A stretch of 23,105 bases of DNA. Origin: a virus. Both the position numbers and the translations under genes were made by a program. Positions 5,091 to 12,423 of the stretch are shown here, piece by piece (the stretch's first letter is position 1; every line of letters begins with the position of its first letter). The notes beneath the pieces are model-generated. The model had not been told where the DNA came from, ran no database searches, and saw nothing but the letters and a program-made list of their open reading frames with translations. The stretch spans positions 1 to 23,105 of the IMG/VR virus record IMGVR_UViG_3300047546_001399. One strand, given 5' to 3'.

Positions 5091-5341
5091 TAAAGATCTT
5101 TCTTTGTGCTTTGCTTCATTACTACTGGCACTAACAAATCACCCCAATAACCACCATCTGCATGATGACGAGCTACTCTCTGCAATTCAACTGCAAGCCC
5201 TAACTCTACACAACGAATTACTGAGTTATTAACACGGTGTAGATCATTACCAAGTTGACGAATAGCTGATTGCTGCTCGTTATTCATAAATGTAGTAAAC
5301 TCTTCTGAGCGTTCTTTTACTTTAGGTTTATTATTCATCAT
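5090..5341 (-). CDS. 83-aa protein, unknown
   Basis: This is an amphipathic helical protein (NEQQSAIRQLGNDLHRVNNSV) with a conserved-looking HHADGGYWGDLLVPVV segment. It overlaps the end of uvsX by 11 nt and abuts the next gene. Position in the recombination-helicase operon hints at DNA metabolism, but there is no motif to name a function. Confidence 0.7.
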   Translation of the reverse strand: MMNNKPKVKERSEEFTTFMNNEQQSAIRQLGNDLHRVNNSVIRCVELGLAVELQRVARHHADGGYWGDLLVPVVMKQSTKKDL

Positions 5342-6368
5342 TGGATACTAAGCTCCCTGTAGTCAATGCATACTTGTTTTTAATCCACGTAGCAAAGTCT
5401 GTCTTAGAAAACAACTCTTTCCAGATTGCACCATTGTCTTCAATGTCAGCTGCACGCATTTTCTGACCAGAAACTTCACCAGTAGTACGATCAACAAGTT
5501 GATACCAACCATTAGATGGCTTAACTACAAACCCACCTTCTAATGCAAGATCGAGAAGACCTGACCATTTCTTGATACCACCTTCAAATGATACTGTTAC
5601 TGGAATCTTAGCCTTCTCCTTGACATAACGAGACTTCTCAACGTTAATGATAAAGTGATAACCATTGATACCATCAGAATCTTTATCTTGCTGACGACCA
5701 AGAATCCAAATGTTATCAGCTGAGTAGTAGATACCAGTACCACCACCAACAATTGCTTTAGGATACATTCCAATTTCCATGTATGTGTGGTTAACAACAA
5801 TCAATGGAATGTCTTTGATTGTAAGGTGAGGAGTTACCATACGGAACAAAGACTTAAGACTCTTTGCACGAGACATATCAGCAACTGACTTCTCGTTCAT
5901 AGTATCTTCTACTTCTTTCTTAGAAGCAAGGTTACCAACAGAGTCAATAACAATAACAACCTTATCGTTACGGGTGATTTCATTTAACTGTTTCATGACA
6001 TCAAACTTAAGTTGTTCAATGTCAGTGATAGGAGTATGAACTACACGATCCATATCAATATTAAATGCATCGAAGTAACTCTTGGGTGTACCAAACTCCG
6101 AATCATAGAAAAGAAGGACACTATCTGGATACTGTTTCATGTAAGCTGCTGCCATAAGGAGAGAAAAGGCAGATTTAAAATGCTTAGATGGTCCAGCAAG
6201 AACAGTAAGTCCTGGTGTCAAGCCTCCATCGACAGTACCAGATAGTGCTACGTTCACCATTGGAACGTGAGTAGGAACCATATCTTTCTTACCGTAGATC
6301 TTTGACTCGGTAATGACAGATGTATCTTCAATGGTAGAATTTTTAATCAAACGGTTAATAAGTGACAT
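5331..6368 (-). CDS. uvsX: UvsX RecA-like recombinase
   Basis: This 345-aa protein (T4 UvsX is 391) forms filaments on ssDNA and performs strand exchange in recombination-dependent replication. Walker A GPSKHFKS at 59-66 matches the characteristic UvsX form (T4 GPSKSFKS), with FYDSEFGTPKSYF about 87-99 and Walker B VIVIDSVGNL at 138-147. An NHTY segment and a GGGTGIYYSADNIW loop follow. AAGGA lies before the ATG. It lies between the conserved 86-aa gene and small genes leading to gp41, as in marine T4-like phages. The shorter length is mainly a reduced C-terminus. Confidence 0.95.
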   Translation of the reverse strand: MSLINRLIKNSTIEDTSVITESKIYGKKDMVPTHVPMVNVALSGTVDGGLTPGLTVLAGPSKHFKSAFSLLMAAAYMKQYPDSVLLFYDSEFGTPKSYFDAFNIDMDRVVHTPITDIEQLKFDVMKQLNEITRNDKVVIVIDSVGNLASKKEVEDTMNEKSVADMSRAKSLKSLFRMVTPHLTIKDIPLIVVNHTYMEIGMYPKAIVGGGTGIYYSADNIWILGRQQDKDSDGINGYHFIINVEKSRYVKEKAKIPVTVSFEGGIKKWSGLLDLALEGGFVVKPSNGWYQLVDRTTGEVSGQKMRAADIEDNGAIWKELFSKTDFATWIKNKYALTTGSLVSNDE

Positions 6369-6383
6369 AATATATCCTTGTGT

Positions 6384-6644
6384 TCAACTCTTTAATACAT
6401 TCTCTAACTTTTTAATAAATTCGTCAATCTTTTTTTCGCGATCAGGCCAAACAATATTTGGCTTGTCAGGATTCTTCTTAAGATTATTAAGAAGAGGCAT
6501 AATCATCTTATACATCGTTTCAGCTTTGGTCTGAGCTGCAGCTGCCTGTTGTTCTTTTTCTGTGACTGCATCAGTTAGGTCATCACTAAAATCAAAACCA
6601 AAGTCAAAATCTGTATCAAAATCTAAAGGACTTTTAGTAGCCAT
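6384..6644 (-). CDS. 86-aa protein between gp43 and uvsX, conserved in marine T4-like phages
   Basis: The N-terminus is acidic and Phe/Asp-rich (FDTDFDFGFDFSDDL), followed by a Gln/Ala helix and a C-terminal domain (MIMPLLNNLKKNPDKPNI, VWPDREKKIDEFIKKL). From family knowledge, proteins with a PLLNNL...NP.K..I.WPDR motif sit next to uvsX in T4-like cyanophages, without known function. Strong AAGGAG overlaps the gp43 stop codon region, so the two genes are tightly linked. Confidence 0.82.
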   Translation of the reverse strand: MATKSPLDFDTDFDFGFDFSDDLTDAVTEKEQQAAAAQTKAETMYKMIMPLLNNLKKNPDKPNIVWPDREKKIDEFIKKLENVLKS

Positions 6645-6653
6645 GGTAACTCC

Positions 6654-9197
6654 TTAAGCAAAAAAATCTTCGAGTGATGCTTTCTTCTCAACCTGCCAAC
6701 CAATGGCATCAAGAATTGTCTTGATGGGTTCAACGAAAGCCTTTTCGTATTGTGTATCGTAATCTATGTATTGATCCATACCAAGTTGTCTTGGCAAAGC
6801 ACTTTGACATGCAAATACATTTTCTCTGGATGGATTAGGCATTCTCATATAACAAAACTTAATCTTGTCACCATCTTGTATCATAGGAAACCTTTGATCG
6901 AGTTTGTTTTTCTTTAACATATCATTGTACAGTAATGCAGCTCTAACGTGAATAGGAAGAGACTTCTGACCAAGTACATAATTCCTATTATAGATTGCAT
7001 CACCTTCTTTGACAGTGTAAGTTAGCTTTACACCTCTTGGAAATGCAACATCTTCAAACTGAAGTTTGGCAAACTCATTACGAAAGTTTTGTATAAACTC
7101 GATAGTAGCTTGCTCAGTCTCGTTCATGATAACCTTAATGCACTTCTTAATGTTTTCACGACAGGCAGCAGGTGTTGATGAACGAACAGCTTCAATTCCC
7201 ATCATCTTTAGTTTAGGTTCTGTATACTGAACACCTTCGTTGTTCCATACGTTGAGAATGTATCGCTTCTTAGCAGTCCAGATACCTTTATTAGCGATAG
7301 CTTCTCGCTTCATCTTCATTTTCTGGTCGTAGGCATTAACATATCCGCTAAGCTGTTCGTAACACGACTCAATAAAAGGTTCAATGCGATCTTCGCATGC
7401 TCGGTCCAGGAATTTGACGATTGGTTCAATTGCATCGCCCTCGTCAAAAAATTGATTGACCAAAGCGTCAAGCGTGATGTACATAGAATCCGTATCGCAA
7501 GCAATGACATAATCTTTATCCTTAGTCTTAAATAGTTTGTTTAGGTATTTGTTCATTTCTCTTTCCATCCACTTAATGGAAAGCTGACCAGAGAGTGTAA
7601 TCGATTCTGCTAGCTTTGGATCAAACCATCTAAAATATTCGTTAGATAGCGCACCGTAAGCTGAGTTAAGTTGGATCTTCTTAGCTAGCTGCATATTATG
7701 ATTCTGTGCAATAGCTTTTTCTGTATCAGATGTAGGATTCTTTTCATGTTGTTGTTTAGCTTCAATCATTCTCTTTTTGTACACAACACGATCATCATAC
7801 ATCTTCTGCATTAGTTTGGGAAGAAAGCCTTGATAATCTTTGTCAAACATACAGCCAGAAGCAGCACAAGTAACGTTGGAAGATAAAAGCTGATTACGTA
7901 CAGAAGGTTCATTGAGATATCCATTCAATATTTTTTCTATCCCCTCTTCACCATTGATAGCAGAGATATGTCCAACATATGTTTCAGGTGAAACATTGTA
8001 TTGCATAATCAAGTGAGGGTAGAGTGAGTTTAAGTCAAACGATACAACCCACTTATGCATACCAACCTGAGGATCCTTAACGTAAGCACCGATAATCTGT
8101 CTTTCTTTTTCGGTGAACTTAAGTTGAGGAACAACAATGTTCTGACTGAGCAGGTAGTTATGGATAATAACATCCCACATTCTCACAGAGGTGAACGTAT
8201 CTTGATAGTTCACCTTACCATCATAAGCAATAGCAAATACCTGCTCAATCAGTTTCAGTTTATCATCTAAACGATTAACAAGGTCAACGTCTCGGATGTT
8301 ATACTCAATGAATAACTGATAGTTCTTTTTGTAGAGGTCAAAAAGACTTTCGTACTCAGAGTAGTCAAGTTTACGTTCACCCAGTTCAATGTTAGCAATA
8401 TGATCTAGACGATAAGATTCCTGCATAGTAAAAGAAAACTTACGATAAAGTTGCATGTAATCAAGAATAGTAATTCCTGTAGGAACATATACTTGATTAT
8501 CTTTTCCTGCAATAGTAATAGTTCTCTCTTCTAATAATTCCCATGGCGATAGCTTCTTTGCCATCGCATCTCCAAGCACACGCTTGATTCTGTTAATGAT
8601 GTATGGAATATCGAAGAACTCTACGTTCCATCCAGTAACAACATCTGGTGAGAAAGACTTTGCACGCCATACATCTAAAAATTTAAGAAGCAATTCTGCC
8701 TCATCTTTACATTTAATATACTTTACTTTAGGATCATCTGTAGTAAATTCACCACAACCAAGAACAACATATATGTCATCCTTCTTCATTGTAATTGCAG
8801 TAATCTCTTTGTCTGCAGTCTGAATATTAGGAAACCCCTGATCCGCTGCAACTTCGATATCGATATTAACTATAGATACAAGTCTAGGATCATAATCAAT
8901 GTCACCGGGATAATAGTCATTGATAAATGGATAAACGAAGTTTGTAAATCCATAGTAAGTAAATCCTTCAACATCAGAGTAACGTTTAATAAAGTCACGA
9001 GCAGCAGAAGGCGAATTAAATTCCACTTTGTCAACTTGTTTACCTTTCAGATTACGATAAGGTGAGTTGGGGAGTTTAGAATGAATGAAAAGATAGGGCT
9101 TGCATGGTATAGTATATTGGACACGTTGACCATCTTCATAGCCACGTAGCAAAATGTCATTGCGATATAGAGAAACGTTGGTGTAAAATTTACTCAA
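6654..9197 (-). CDS. 43: DNA polymerase, family B (T4 gp43), TTG start
   Basis: This is the replicative polymerase with proofreading. Numbered from TTG at 9197 (847 aa): Exo I NIDIEVA with Asp113/Glu115 (T4 uses Asp112/Glu114), Exo II TGWNVEFFDIPYI about 188-200, Pol motif A DLNSLYPHL from Asp388, motif B KIQLNSAYGA 507-516, and motif C CDTDS 567-571. The C-terminal ASLEDFFA resembles the clamp-binding tail of gp43. A longer frame from GTG 9254 would add 19 residues that merely lie in the upstream gene. I prefer TTG because it begins SKFYTNV like relatives, places the exonuclease residues at the T4 positions, and overlaps the upstream stop. Confidence 0.95.
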   Translation of the reverse strand: MSKFYTNVSLYRNDILLRGYEDGQRVQYTIPCKPYLFIHSKLPNSPYRNLKGKQVDKVEFNSPSAARDFIKRYSDVEGFTYYGFTNFVYPFINDYYPGDIDYDPRLVSIVNIDIEVAADQGFPNIQTADKEITAITMKKDDIYVVLGCGEFTTDDPKVKYIKCKDEAELLLKFLDVWRAKSFSPDVVTGWNVEFFDIPYIINRIKRVLGDAMAKKLSPWELLEERTITIAGKDNQVYVPTGITILDYMQLYRKFSFTMQESYRLDHIANIELGERKLDYSEYESLFDLYKKNYQLFIEYNIRDVDLVNRLDDKLKLIEQVFAIAYDGKVNYQDTFTSVRMWDVIIHNYLLSQNIVVPQLKFTEKERQIIGAYVKDPQVGMHKWVVSFDLNSLYPHLIMQYNVSPETYVGHISAINGEEGIEKILNGYLNEPSVRNQLLSSNVTCAASGCMFDKDYQGFLPKLMQKMYDDRVVYKKRMIEAKQQHEKNPTSDTEKAIAQNHNMQLAKKIQLNSAYGALSNEYFRWFDPKLAESITLSGQLSIKWMEREMNKYLNKLFKTKDKDYVIACDTDSMYITLDALVNQFFDEGDAIEPIVKFLDRACEDRIEPFIESCYEQLSGYVNAYDQKMKMKREAIANKGIWTAKKRYILNVWNNEGVQYTEPKLKMMGIEAVRSSTPAACRENIKKCIKVIMNETEQATIEFIQNFRNEFAKLQFEDVAFPRGVKLTYTVKEGDAIYNRNYVLGQKSLPIHVRAALLYNDMLKKNKLDQRFPMIQDGDKIKFCYMRMPNPSRENVFACQSALPRQLGMDQYIDYDTQYEKAFVEPIKTILDAIGWQVEKKASLEDFFA

Positions 9198-9504
9198 AGA
9201 ATTTATCCAATGTGGTAGGAGGAAGATCGTCTGGCTCTGGTTTGTATATTTCACGAAGTGGTGTAATTAGTCTTTGTTGAGATACATTATCCATAGTATA
9301 CTTAAGAATGTCAAGCGCATCTTGTAAACGACAATCTCTTACTTGACTAATTGGTTTGCCAAATACACCTTCTAGCACAGAATACATATGAGCAATTGCT
9401 ATTCTTCCACCAGGATGTGATGGATGGTCTGGCAATAATTGTTGCATCCTAGGTGCATACTCTAGGATTTGTTTTCGTATAATGTCTTTGTTTAGTTTGT
9501 TCAT
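9190..9504 (-). CDS. 104-aa protein upstream of gp43 with a clamp-binding-like C-terminus
   Basis: The N-terminus is helical (NKDIIRKQILEYAPRMQQLL), the core reads HPSHPGGRIAIAHMYSVLEG and VRDCRLQDALDIL, and there is a proline-rich linker before TTLDKFFE at the very end. That tail resembles sliding-clamp binding peptides of T4 proteins (gp33 ends NTLDFLL) and the polymerase tail next door. I infer that it may be tethered to the gp45 clamp, perhaps a gp33-type late co-activator (T4 gp33 is 112 aa), but the core is not recognised as gp33. There is a 31-nt gap to the next upstream gene and an 8-nt overlap with gp43. Confidence 0.75.
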   Translation of the reverse strand: MNKLNKDIIRKQILEYAPRMQQLLPDHPSHPGGRIAIAHMYSVLEGVFGKPISQVRDCRLQDALDILKYTMDNVSQQRLITPLREIYKPEPDDLPPTTLDKFFE

Positions 9505-9535
9505 TCTATTATCATAGAACGATTGTAGAATTAAA

Positions 9536-9727
9536 TCAATGTTTTTTATGCATGTTTATAAACCAATGAGCAAGTTGTTTTGCTCTTGGTGATGCAGAAT
9601 CAGAAGATCTAATTTTCTTCAGTTGGGAAATGGACTTACCTTTGAGACCATGACGAGCCATGTCACCCTTGTCTTGAGGGTTTCTGCCATCTCTAAAGTT
9701 CTCATAAAATTGTTTAAATGTGTCCAT
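9536..9727 (-). CDS. 63-aa basic protein expressed from a late promoter
   Basis: The protein begins MDTFKQFYENFRDGRNPQDK and continues MARHGLKGKSISQLKKIRS with a C-terminal AKQLAHWFINMHKK helix. Similar short proteins with RHG...S...LRKI...AHW occur in marine T4-like phages, function unknown. I chose M at 9727: the longer frame to 9832 runs through a terminator and the upstream gene. No ribosome site precedes the ATG; a perfect TATAAATA ends only 4 nt before it, so the mRNA may be leaderless. Confidence 0.7.
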   Translation of the reverse strand: MDTFKQFYENFRDGRNPQDKGDMARHGLKGKSISQLKKIRSSDSASPRAKQLAHWFINMHKKH

Positions 9728-9731
9728 GCTG

Positions 9732-9739
9732 TATTTATA
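9732..9739 (-). promoter_or_regulatory. T4-type late promoter abutting a start codon
   Basis: A perfect TATAAATA on the minus strand is separated from ATG 9727 by only CAGC. With the T4 late start site about 6 nt past the octamer, transcription would begin at or near the A of ATG. The T-tract of the preceding terminator runs into the octamer, so terminator and promoter are fused. Confidence 0.75.
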
Positions 9740-9743
9740 AAGA

Positions 9744-9763
9744 AAGGGGGCCGTAGCCCCCTT
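9744..9763 (-). terminator. Rho-independent terminator after the phasin-like gene
   Basis: On the minus strand AAGGGGGC-TACG-GCCCCCTT is an 8-bp stem with a stable C(UACG)G tetraloop, followed by TTTCTTTA. It lies 4 nt after the stop of the phasin-like gene and ends the Hsp20-DUF1127 operon. Confidence 0.88.
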
Positions 9764-9767
9764 GGTA

Positions 9768-10079
9768 TTACTTGTATGATGGATTATAGTATTTGAAAGC
9801 TTCTTTCCAGAAAGATGAGTAAAGATCGTCACTCATCTTTGTCTGCATAGCCTTGAATGCTTTACCATTATAAAGTTGTTCTGTAATCTTTGCAAGTTCG
9901 CTGGTGATAACACCAACTGCGCTTACAGTTGCCTTAACAGCTTCTTTTGTATATGCTGTTTGTGCATCTACAAAACCATTAAGACTTTCTGCAATAACCG
10001 GATTAGTTACTACTGATTTGACTACAGCTTTCTTTGTACTTTGAACTGTATCAATGAATGTGTTAAGTTCTTCCATCAT
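9768..10079 (-). CDS. Phasin-like small helical protein
   Basis: This 103-aa, nearly all-helical protein has FIDTVQSTKKAVVKSVV, then NPVIAESLNGFVDAQTAYTKEAVKATVSA, the kind of amphipathic FVDAQ...K segment seen in phasin-family proteins of alphaproteobacteria, and ends with FWKEAFKYYNPSYK. Phasins coat polyhydroxyalkanoate granules, but the fold is also a general helical coat. In a phage the role is unclear. The ribosome site AGGAG precedes ATGATG, and the first ATG overlaps the stop of a 17-codon ORF. Assignment is by pattern only. Confidence 0.55.
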   Translation of the reverse strand: MMEELNTFIDTVQSTKKAVVKSVVTNPVIAESLNGFVDAQTAYTKEAVKATVSAVGVITSELAKITEQLYNGKAFKAMQTKMSDDLYSSFWKEAFKYYNPSYK

Positions 10080-10129
10080 TTTGCTCCTGTGTTGATGAAG
10101 ACTAATTCATCTACTGTATATGGCCACAT
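10076..10129 (-). CDS. 17-aa micro-ORF, probable coupling peptide
   Basis: The predicted peptide MWPYTVDELVFINTGAK has an AAGGAG ribosome site at ideal spacing. Its TGA overlaps the first ATG of the phasin-like gene (ATGA). Its own AGGAG-containing 3' end supplies the next ribosome site. It is either a functional micropeptide or a device that couples translation of the next gene. Confidence 0.5.
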   Translation of the reverse strand: MWPYTVDELVFINTGAK

Positions 10130-10139
10130 ATTATTCTCC

Positions 10140-10205
10140 TTATATTTGTTTAAAGAACAAGTGACCAATAACAGCTGTTACTAAAAGAGTTACAGCATCA
10201 ATCAT
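10140..10205 (-). CDS. 21-aa hydrophobic micro-ORF
   Basis: The peptide MIDAVTLLVTAVIGHLFFKQI is one membrane-length hydrophobic stretch. Its ATG overlaps the TGA of the DUF1127 gene (ATGA). The ribosome site is weak, so expression would rely on coupling. It is a plausible membrane micropeptide, but this small size allows chance. Confidence 0.42.
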   Translation of the reverse strand: MIDAVTLLVTAVIGHLFFKQI

Positions 10206-10357
10206 ATGCGTGATCTTACTACGTCATAGATATTGGATCTATGAATGCCAATATCAGCAAGATCTCTATCTGAAAGAGCACTTAGTTCACGAACAGTTTG
10301 TCTCATTTTCGCTTGACGTTTAAGCCAGCGAGTTACTTTTTTACCTATAGATGTCAT
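10202..10357 (-). CDS. DUF1127 family protein (YjiS-like)
   Basis: This 51-aa basic protein has the DUF1127 signature ELSALSDRDLADIGIHRSNIYDVV at residues about 24-47, preceded by the usual Arg/Lys-rich helix. DUF1127 proteins are abundant in alphaproteobacteria; some bind RNA or regulators and affect phosphate and carbon metabolism and stress. It is in the Hsp20 operon (1 nt after the hsp20 stop) and overlaps the next micro-ORF. A host-derived regulator carried by the phage is a reasonable inference. Confidence 0.85.
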   Translation of the reverse strand: MTSIGKKVTRWLKRQAKMRQTVRELSALSDRDLADIGIHRSNIYDVVRSRI

Positions 10358-10358
10358 A

Positions 10359-10859
10359 TTACTTTACTTTCTTATCTTCTGTTAGAAGTTGCTTTGTATC
10401 AACTTTGCTCTCAGTAGCAGTATCAGTAATATCAATCTTCTTAGGCTTCTTTGAGTCAGGAATAATATTTTCAAGCCAAATCTTAAGCATGCCGTTTACA
10501 AGTTCAGCATTCTTAATTTCCACAGTGTCTGCAAGTGAGAACTTACGAGTAAATGCACGGTCTGCGATACCCTTATAAACATATTCTCCCTCTCCGTTAT
10601 CTACAGCTGAATTACCAGAGATAACTAAAGTTCCATCCTGGAACTCAAGGTCAAGATTATGCTTTCCAAAACCAGCAACAGCCATTTCGATGACGTACTT
10701 GTTTTCGTCAACTTTGGCAATATTGTATGGTGGGTAGTTTGGAATTACTTTTGCGAGTGTTTGATTGGCTTCTTCGAATCTCTTGATCATTGGCTCAAAA
10801 CCAACGAAGTAACGATCAAAATTAGGCAAATCAAAAAGTCTAGCGAATTGAGATGTCAT
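10359..10859 (-). CDS. Small heat-shock protein Hsp20 (alpha-crystallin)
   Basis: This 166-aa ATP-independent chaperone belongs to the IbpA type. The N-terminus is SQFARLFDLPNFDRYFVGF, followed by an alpha-crystallin domain with NKYVIEMAVAGFGKHNLDLE and GTLVISG strands, a YKGIADRAFTRKFSL segment, and a C-terminal tail (KKPKKIDI). Hsp20 is a hallmark accessory gene of marine T4-like phages, thought to help virion protein folding. I chose ATG at 10859, with AGGAGG 6 nt upstream; the longer frame to 11003 would run through its promoter and the divergent Fe-S gene. Confidence 0.93.
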   Translation of the reverse strand: MTSQFARLFDLPNFDRYFVGFEPMIKRFEEANQTLAKVIPNYPPYNIAKVDENKYVIEMAVAGFGKHNLDLEFQDGTLVISGNSAVDNGEGEYVYKGIADRAFTRKFSLADTVEIKNAELVNGMLKIWLENIIPDSKKPKKIDITDTATESKVDTKQLLTEDKKVK

Positions 10860-10912
10860 ATCCATCCTCCTATTAAGCAAGGTTAATGTAACGTAGATCC
10901 ATAAGGCATCTA

Positions 10913-10949
10913 CATAAATATATATAATATAATACCCGTAATAAGTCAA
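10913..10949. promoter_or_regulatory. Divergent promoter region between hsp20 and the Fe-S carrier gene
   Basis: On the minus strand TTGACT (10949-10944) is followed by TA-rich -10 candidates (TATTAT or TATATA) 14-17 nt later, serving hsp20. On the plus strand CATAAATA (10913-10920), one mismatch from the late octamer, and TATAATATAAT could serve the rightward genes. Exact start sites are not determinable from sequence alone. Confidence 0.5.
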
Positions 10950-10968
10950 CATTTTTGTGATATCTGCC

Positions 10969-11298
10969 ATGAAAAATTTAGTTACCATAACAGAACCAGC
11001 CAAAAACTACCTCCTAAATGCTTGCTTTTCTGAAAAAAGCAATGCCATTAGATTGGAAGTTATTGGTGGTGGTTGTGCTGGATTTAGCTACAAATGGGAA
11101 TTGTCAGATCATAAAGATCCTCTGGACAGTATAGTTCCATTGGATGAAACACACAATTTAATTGTTGATGATATGAGCCTTATGTATGTTATAGGCACTG
11201 AAATTGATTATGAACAGAAGCTTGGAAGCAGCTCGCTTGTGATAAGAAATCCCAACGAATCTTCATCATGTGGATGTGGTAAATCATTTAGTGTTTAA
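10969..11298 (+). CDS. A-type iron-sulfur cluster carrier (IscA/ErpA/HesB family)
   Basis: This 109-aa protein starts MKNLVTITEPAKNYLLNA. The three conserved cysteines are present: Cys36 in GGGCAGFSY and the CGC pair Cys101/Cys103 in SSCGCGKSF. Such proteins carry Fe-S clusters to apo-enzymes. Related genes are known in marine T4-like phages. I prefer ATG at 10969 over 10957 because it fits the family N-terminus; neither has a clear ribosome site. It heads a rightward run of small genes and is divergent from hsp20. Confidence 0.88.
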   Translation: MKNLVTITEPAKNYLLNACFSEKSNAIRLEVIGGGCAGFSYKWELSDHKDPLDSIVPLDETHNLIVDDMSLMYVIGTEIDYEQKLGSSSLVIRNPNESSSCGCGKSFSV

Positions 11299-11334
11299 TA
11301 GGAGTCTAAAATCGACGTCCCTCAGACGTTTGAT

Positions 11335-11541
11335 ATGGAGTGGTCTCAGTGTTATTGGCGATTGGTGTATTGGCAACATAATGTAAAGGAATACTATTAC
11401 CCTAGGTGGGACGTGAAGTCCGACTGGTCGAAACAGTCTATTTACAATGCGTGGGTTGAAGCGGTGAGTAAATCAGATCCAACTATAAGGATAAGATTAA
11501 CTTGTCAAAACGGAAAGTATATAGTTCTAGATACCAGATGA
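11335..11541 (+). CDS. 68-aa Trp/Tyr-rich protein, unknown
   Basis: The protein is rich in aromatic residues (WSQCYWRLVYWQHNVKEYYY) with a C-terminal strand pair (IRIRLTCQNGKYIVLD). ATG 11335 has no good ribosome site. Eight codons upstream, in frame, an ATC at 11311 lies 6 nt after AGGAG and would give an N-terminus IDVPQTFD; a rare ATC start is possible. It is adjacent to the next gene by 7 nt. Not recognised. Confidence 0.6.
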   Translation: MEWSQCYWRLVYWQHNVKEYYYPRWDVKSDWSKQSIYNAWVEAVSKSDPTIRIRLTCQNGKYIVLDTR

Positions 11542-11548
11542 GGATATT

Positions 11549-11962
11549 ATGATACCTACAGATCCAAAAGAAGCAGCAAATATAGGTAAGCAATGGGGTG
11601 AAGCAATTACTGACTCCGTGTTTGGAATATCAGATGATTTGAAAAAGGTGAAAGCCAAGAATCAGGCGATAAAAGCACGTAATGAAATTGTCAAAATAAA
11701 TAATGAGATTGCTAAGAATAATAATTTACTACGTCAGCAGGCAATGAGAGAACTTGCTGATGAACAGGAAAGAAAAAGAATAGCTATGATGTCTCCTGCA
11801 CAAAAGGAGGCTTATAGAAAAGCAAAAGAAAGAGCAGCATTAGAAGAACGTAACAGACAAATTGATGCAGAAAATACTAAACAAATAATACTTGCATCGC
11901 TTATTGGTATAGTTGTTCTTTTTGCAATTGGTATGGGTATTTTATTTTATTTGAGACACTGA
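11549..11962 (+). CDS. Coiled-coil protein with C-terminal membrane anchor
   Basis: Residues 25-110 form a long charged helix rich in Lys, Asn, Glu and Ala (KKVKAKNQAIKARNEIVK, LADEQERKRIAMMSPAQK), compatible with a coiled coil. Residues about 112-134 (IILASLIGIVVLFAIGMG) are a transmembrane helix, followed by a 3-residue tail, so it is a tail-anchored protein facing the cytoplasm. GAGG precedes the ATG. It has no recognised family and is followed after 1 nt by a second membrane gene. Confidence 0.75.
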   Translation: MIPTDPKEAANIGKQWGEAITDSVFGISDDLKKVKAKNQAIKARNEIVKINNEIAKNNNLLRQQAMRELADEQERKRIAMMSPAQKEAYRKAKERAALEERNRQIDAENTKQIILASLIGIVVLFAIGMGILFYLRH

Positions 11963-11963
11963 T

Positions 11964-12281
11964 ATGGAATTCTTTGTAAAACTTTTAGCTGATGTTGGTT
12001 TTCCAATTGCAGCAGCAGCTGCAGCAGGATATTTTGTTTTTAAGATGATGCAATTTATCTTAGGTACAGTTATTAAATCTATTAAAGGATTAGAAGCAAT
12101 TATTTCCGGCCTTGATGCACGTGTAAGAGTTATTAATAATGAGATAGTAAAAACAGATAAACTTCTGTCTCAGATTATTGAAGTGCCAACAGATCCGGAA
12201 ATAAGTTCAAGATCTAACGATATGAGAACATTAGTAAGAACGGAAGATGGCGGAGAATCAGAAGACGAACTTCGTAATTGA
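11964..12281 (+). CDS. One-TM protein with holin-like topology (paralogue 1)
   Basis: The N-terminal membrane segment reads VGFPIAAAAAAGYFVFKMMQ (about 11-30) followed by a helical region (IKGLEAIISGLDARVRVINNEIVKTD) and an acidic tail. GFPI at the start of a single helix with a charged coil after it recalls small YvrJ/BhlA-type phage membrane proteins, some of which have been called holins. It shares GFPI(A/I)AA..GYF and L..R.R.....I.. with the protein at 12392-12700. Confidence 0.65.
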   Translation: MEFFVKLLADVGFPIAAAAAAGYFVFKMMQFILGTVIKSIKGLEAIISGLDARVRVINNEIVKTDKLLSQIIEVPTDPEISSRSNDMRTLVRTEDGGESEDELRN

Positions 12282-12423
12282 GGTGAGAGTTTCTAAGATA
12301 AATGATAAAAGATATTATTCAGTTTATGATGCTAGTAAAAGAAGATTGTTGTTACAAACTAAATTTTTAAAAGAAGTGGAAGTGTTTACAAATGGACATG
12401 GATATAGGAGAACTGGTCAATAA
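12247..12423 (+). CDS. 58-aa protein overlapping both membrane genes
   Basis: ATG 12247 opens a frame with MAENQKTNFVIEVRVSKIND and KRYYSVYDASKRRLLLQT, a basic strand-rich protein. It overlaps the upstream gene by 35 nt and the downstream one by 32 nt in other frames. Without it there would be a 110-nt gap in an otherwise gap-free operon. The start is uncertain: GTG 12283 is an alternative that just clears the upstream stop. Function unknown. Confidence 0.55.
   Translation: MAENQKTNFVIEVRVSKINDKRYYSVYDASKRRLLLQTKFLKEVEVFTNGHGYRRTGQ

Noticed and set aside
9198-9254. 19-residue N-terminal extension of gp43 from GTG
   Set aside because: It lies wholly inside the upstream gene, does not resemble gp43, and shifts the exonuclease residues away from the T4 positions.
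9728-9832. N-terminal extension of the 63-aa protein
   Set aside because: It would be read through a terminator, a late promoter and the upstream gene.
10860-11003. 48-residue extension of Hsp20
   Set aside because: It covers the divergent promoter region and the start of the Fe-S gene; AGGAGG supports the internal ATG.
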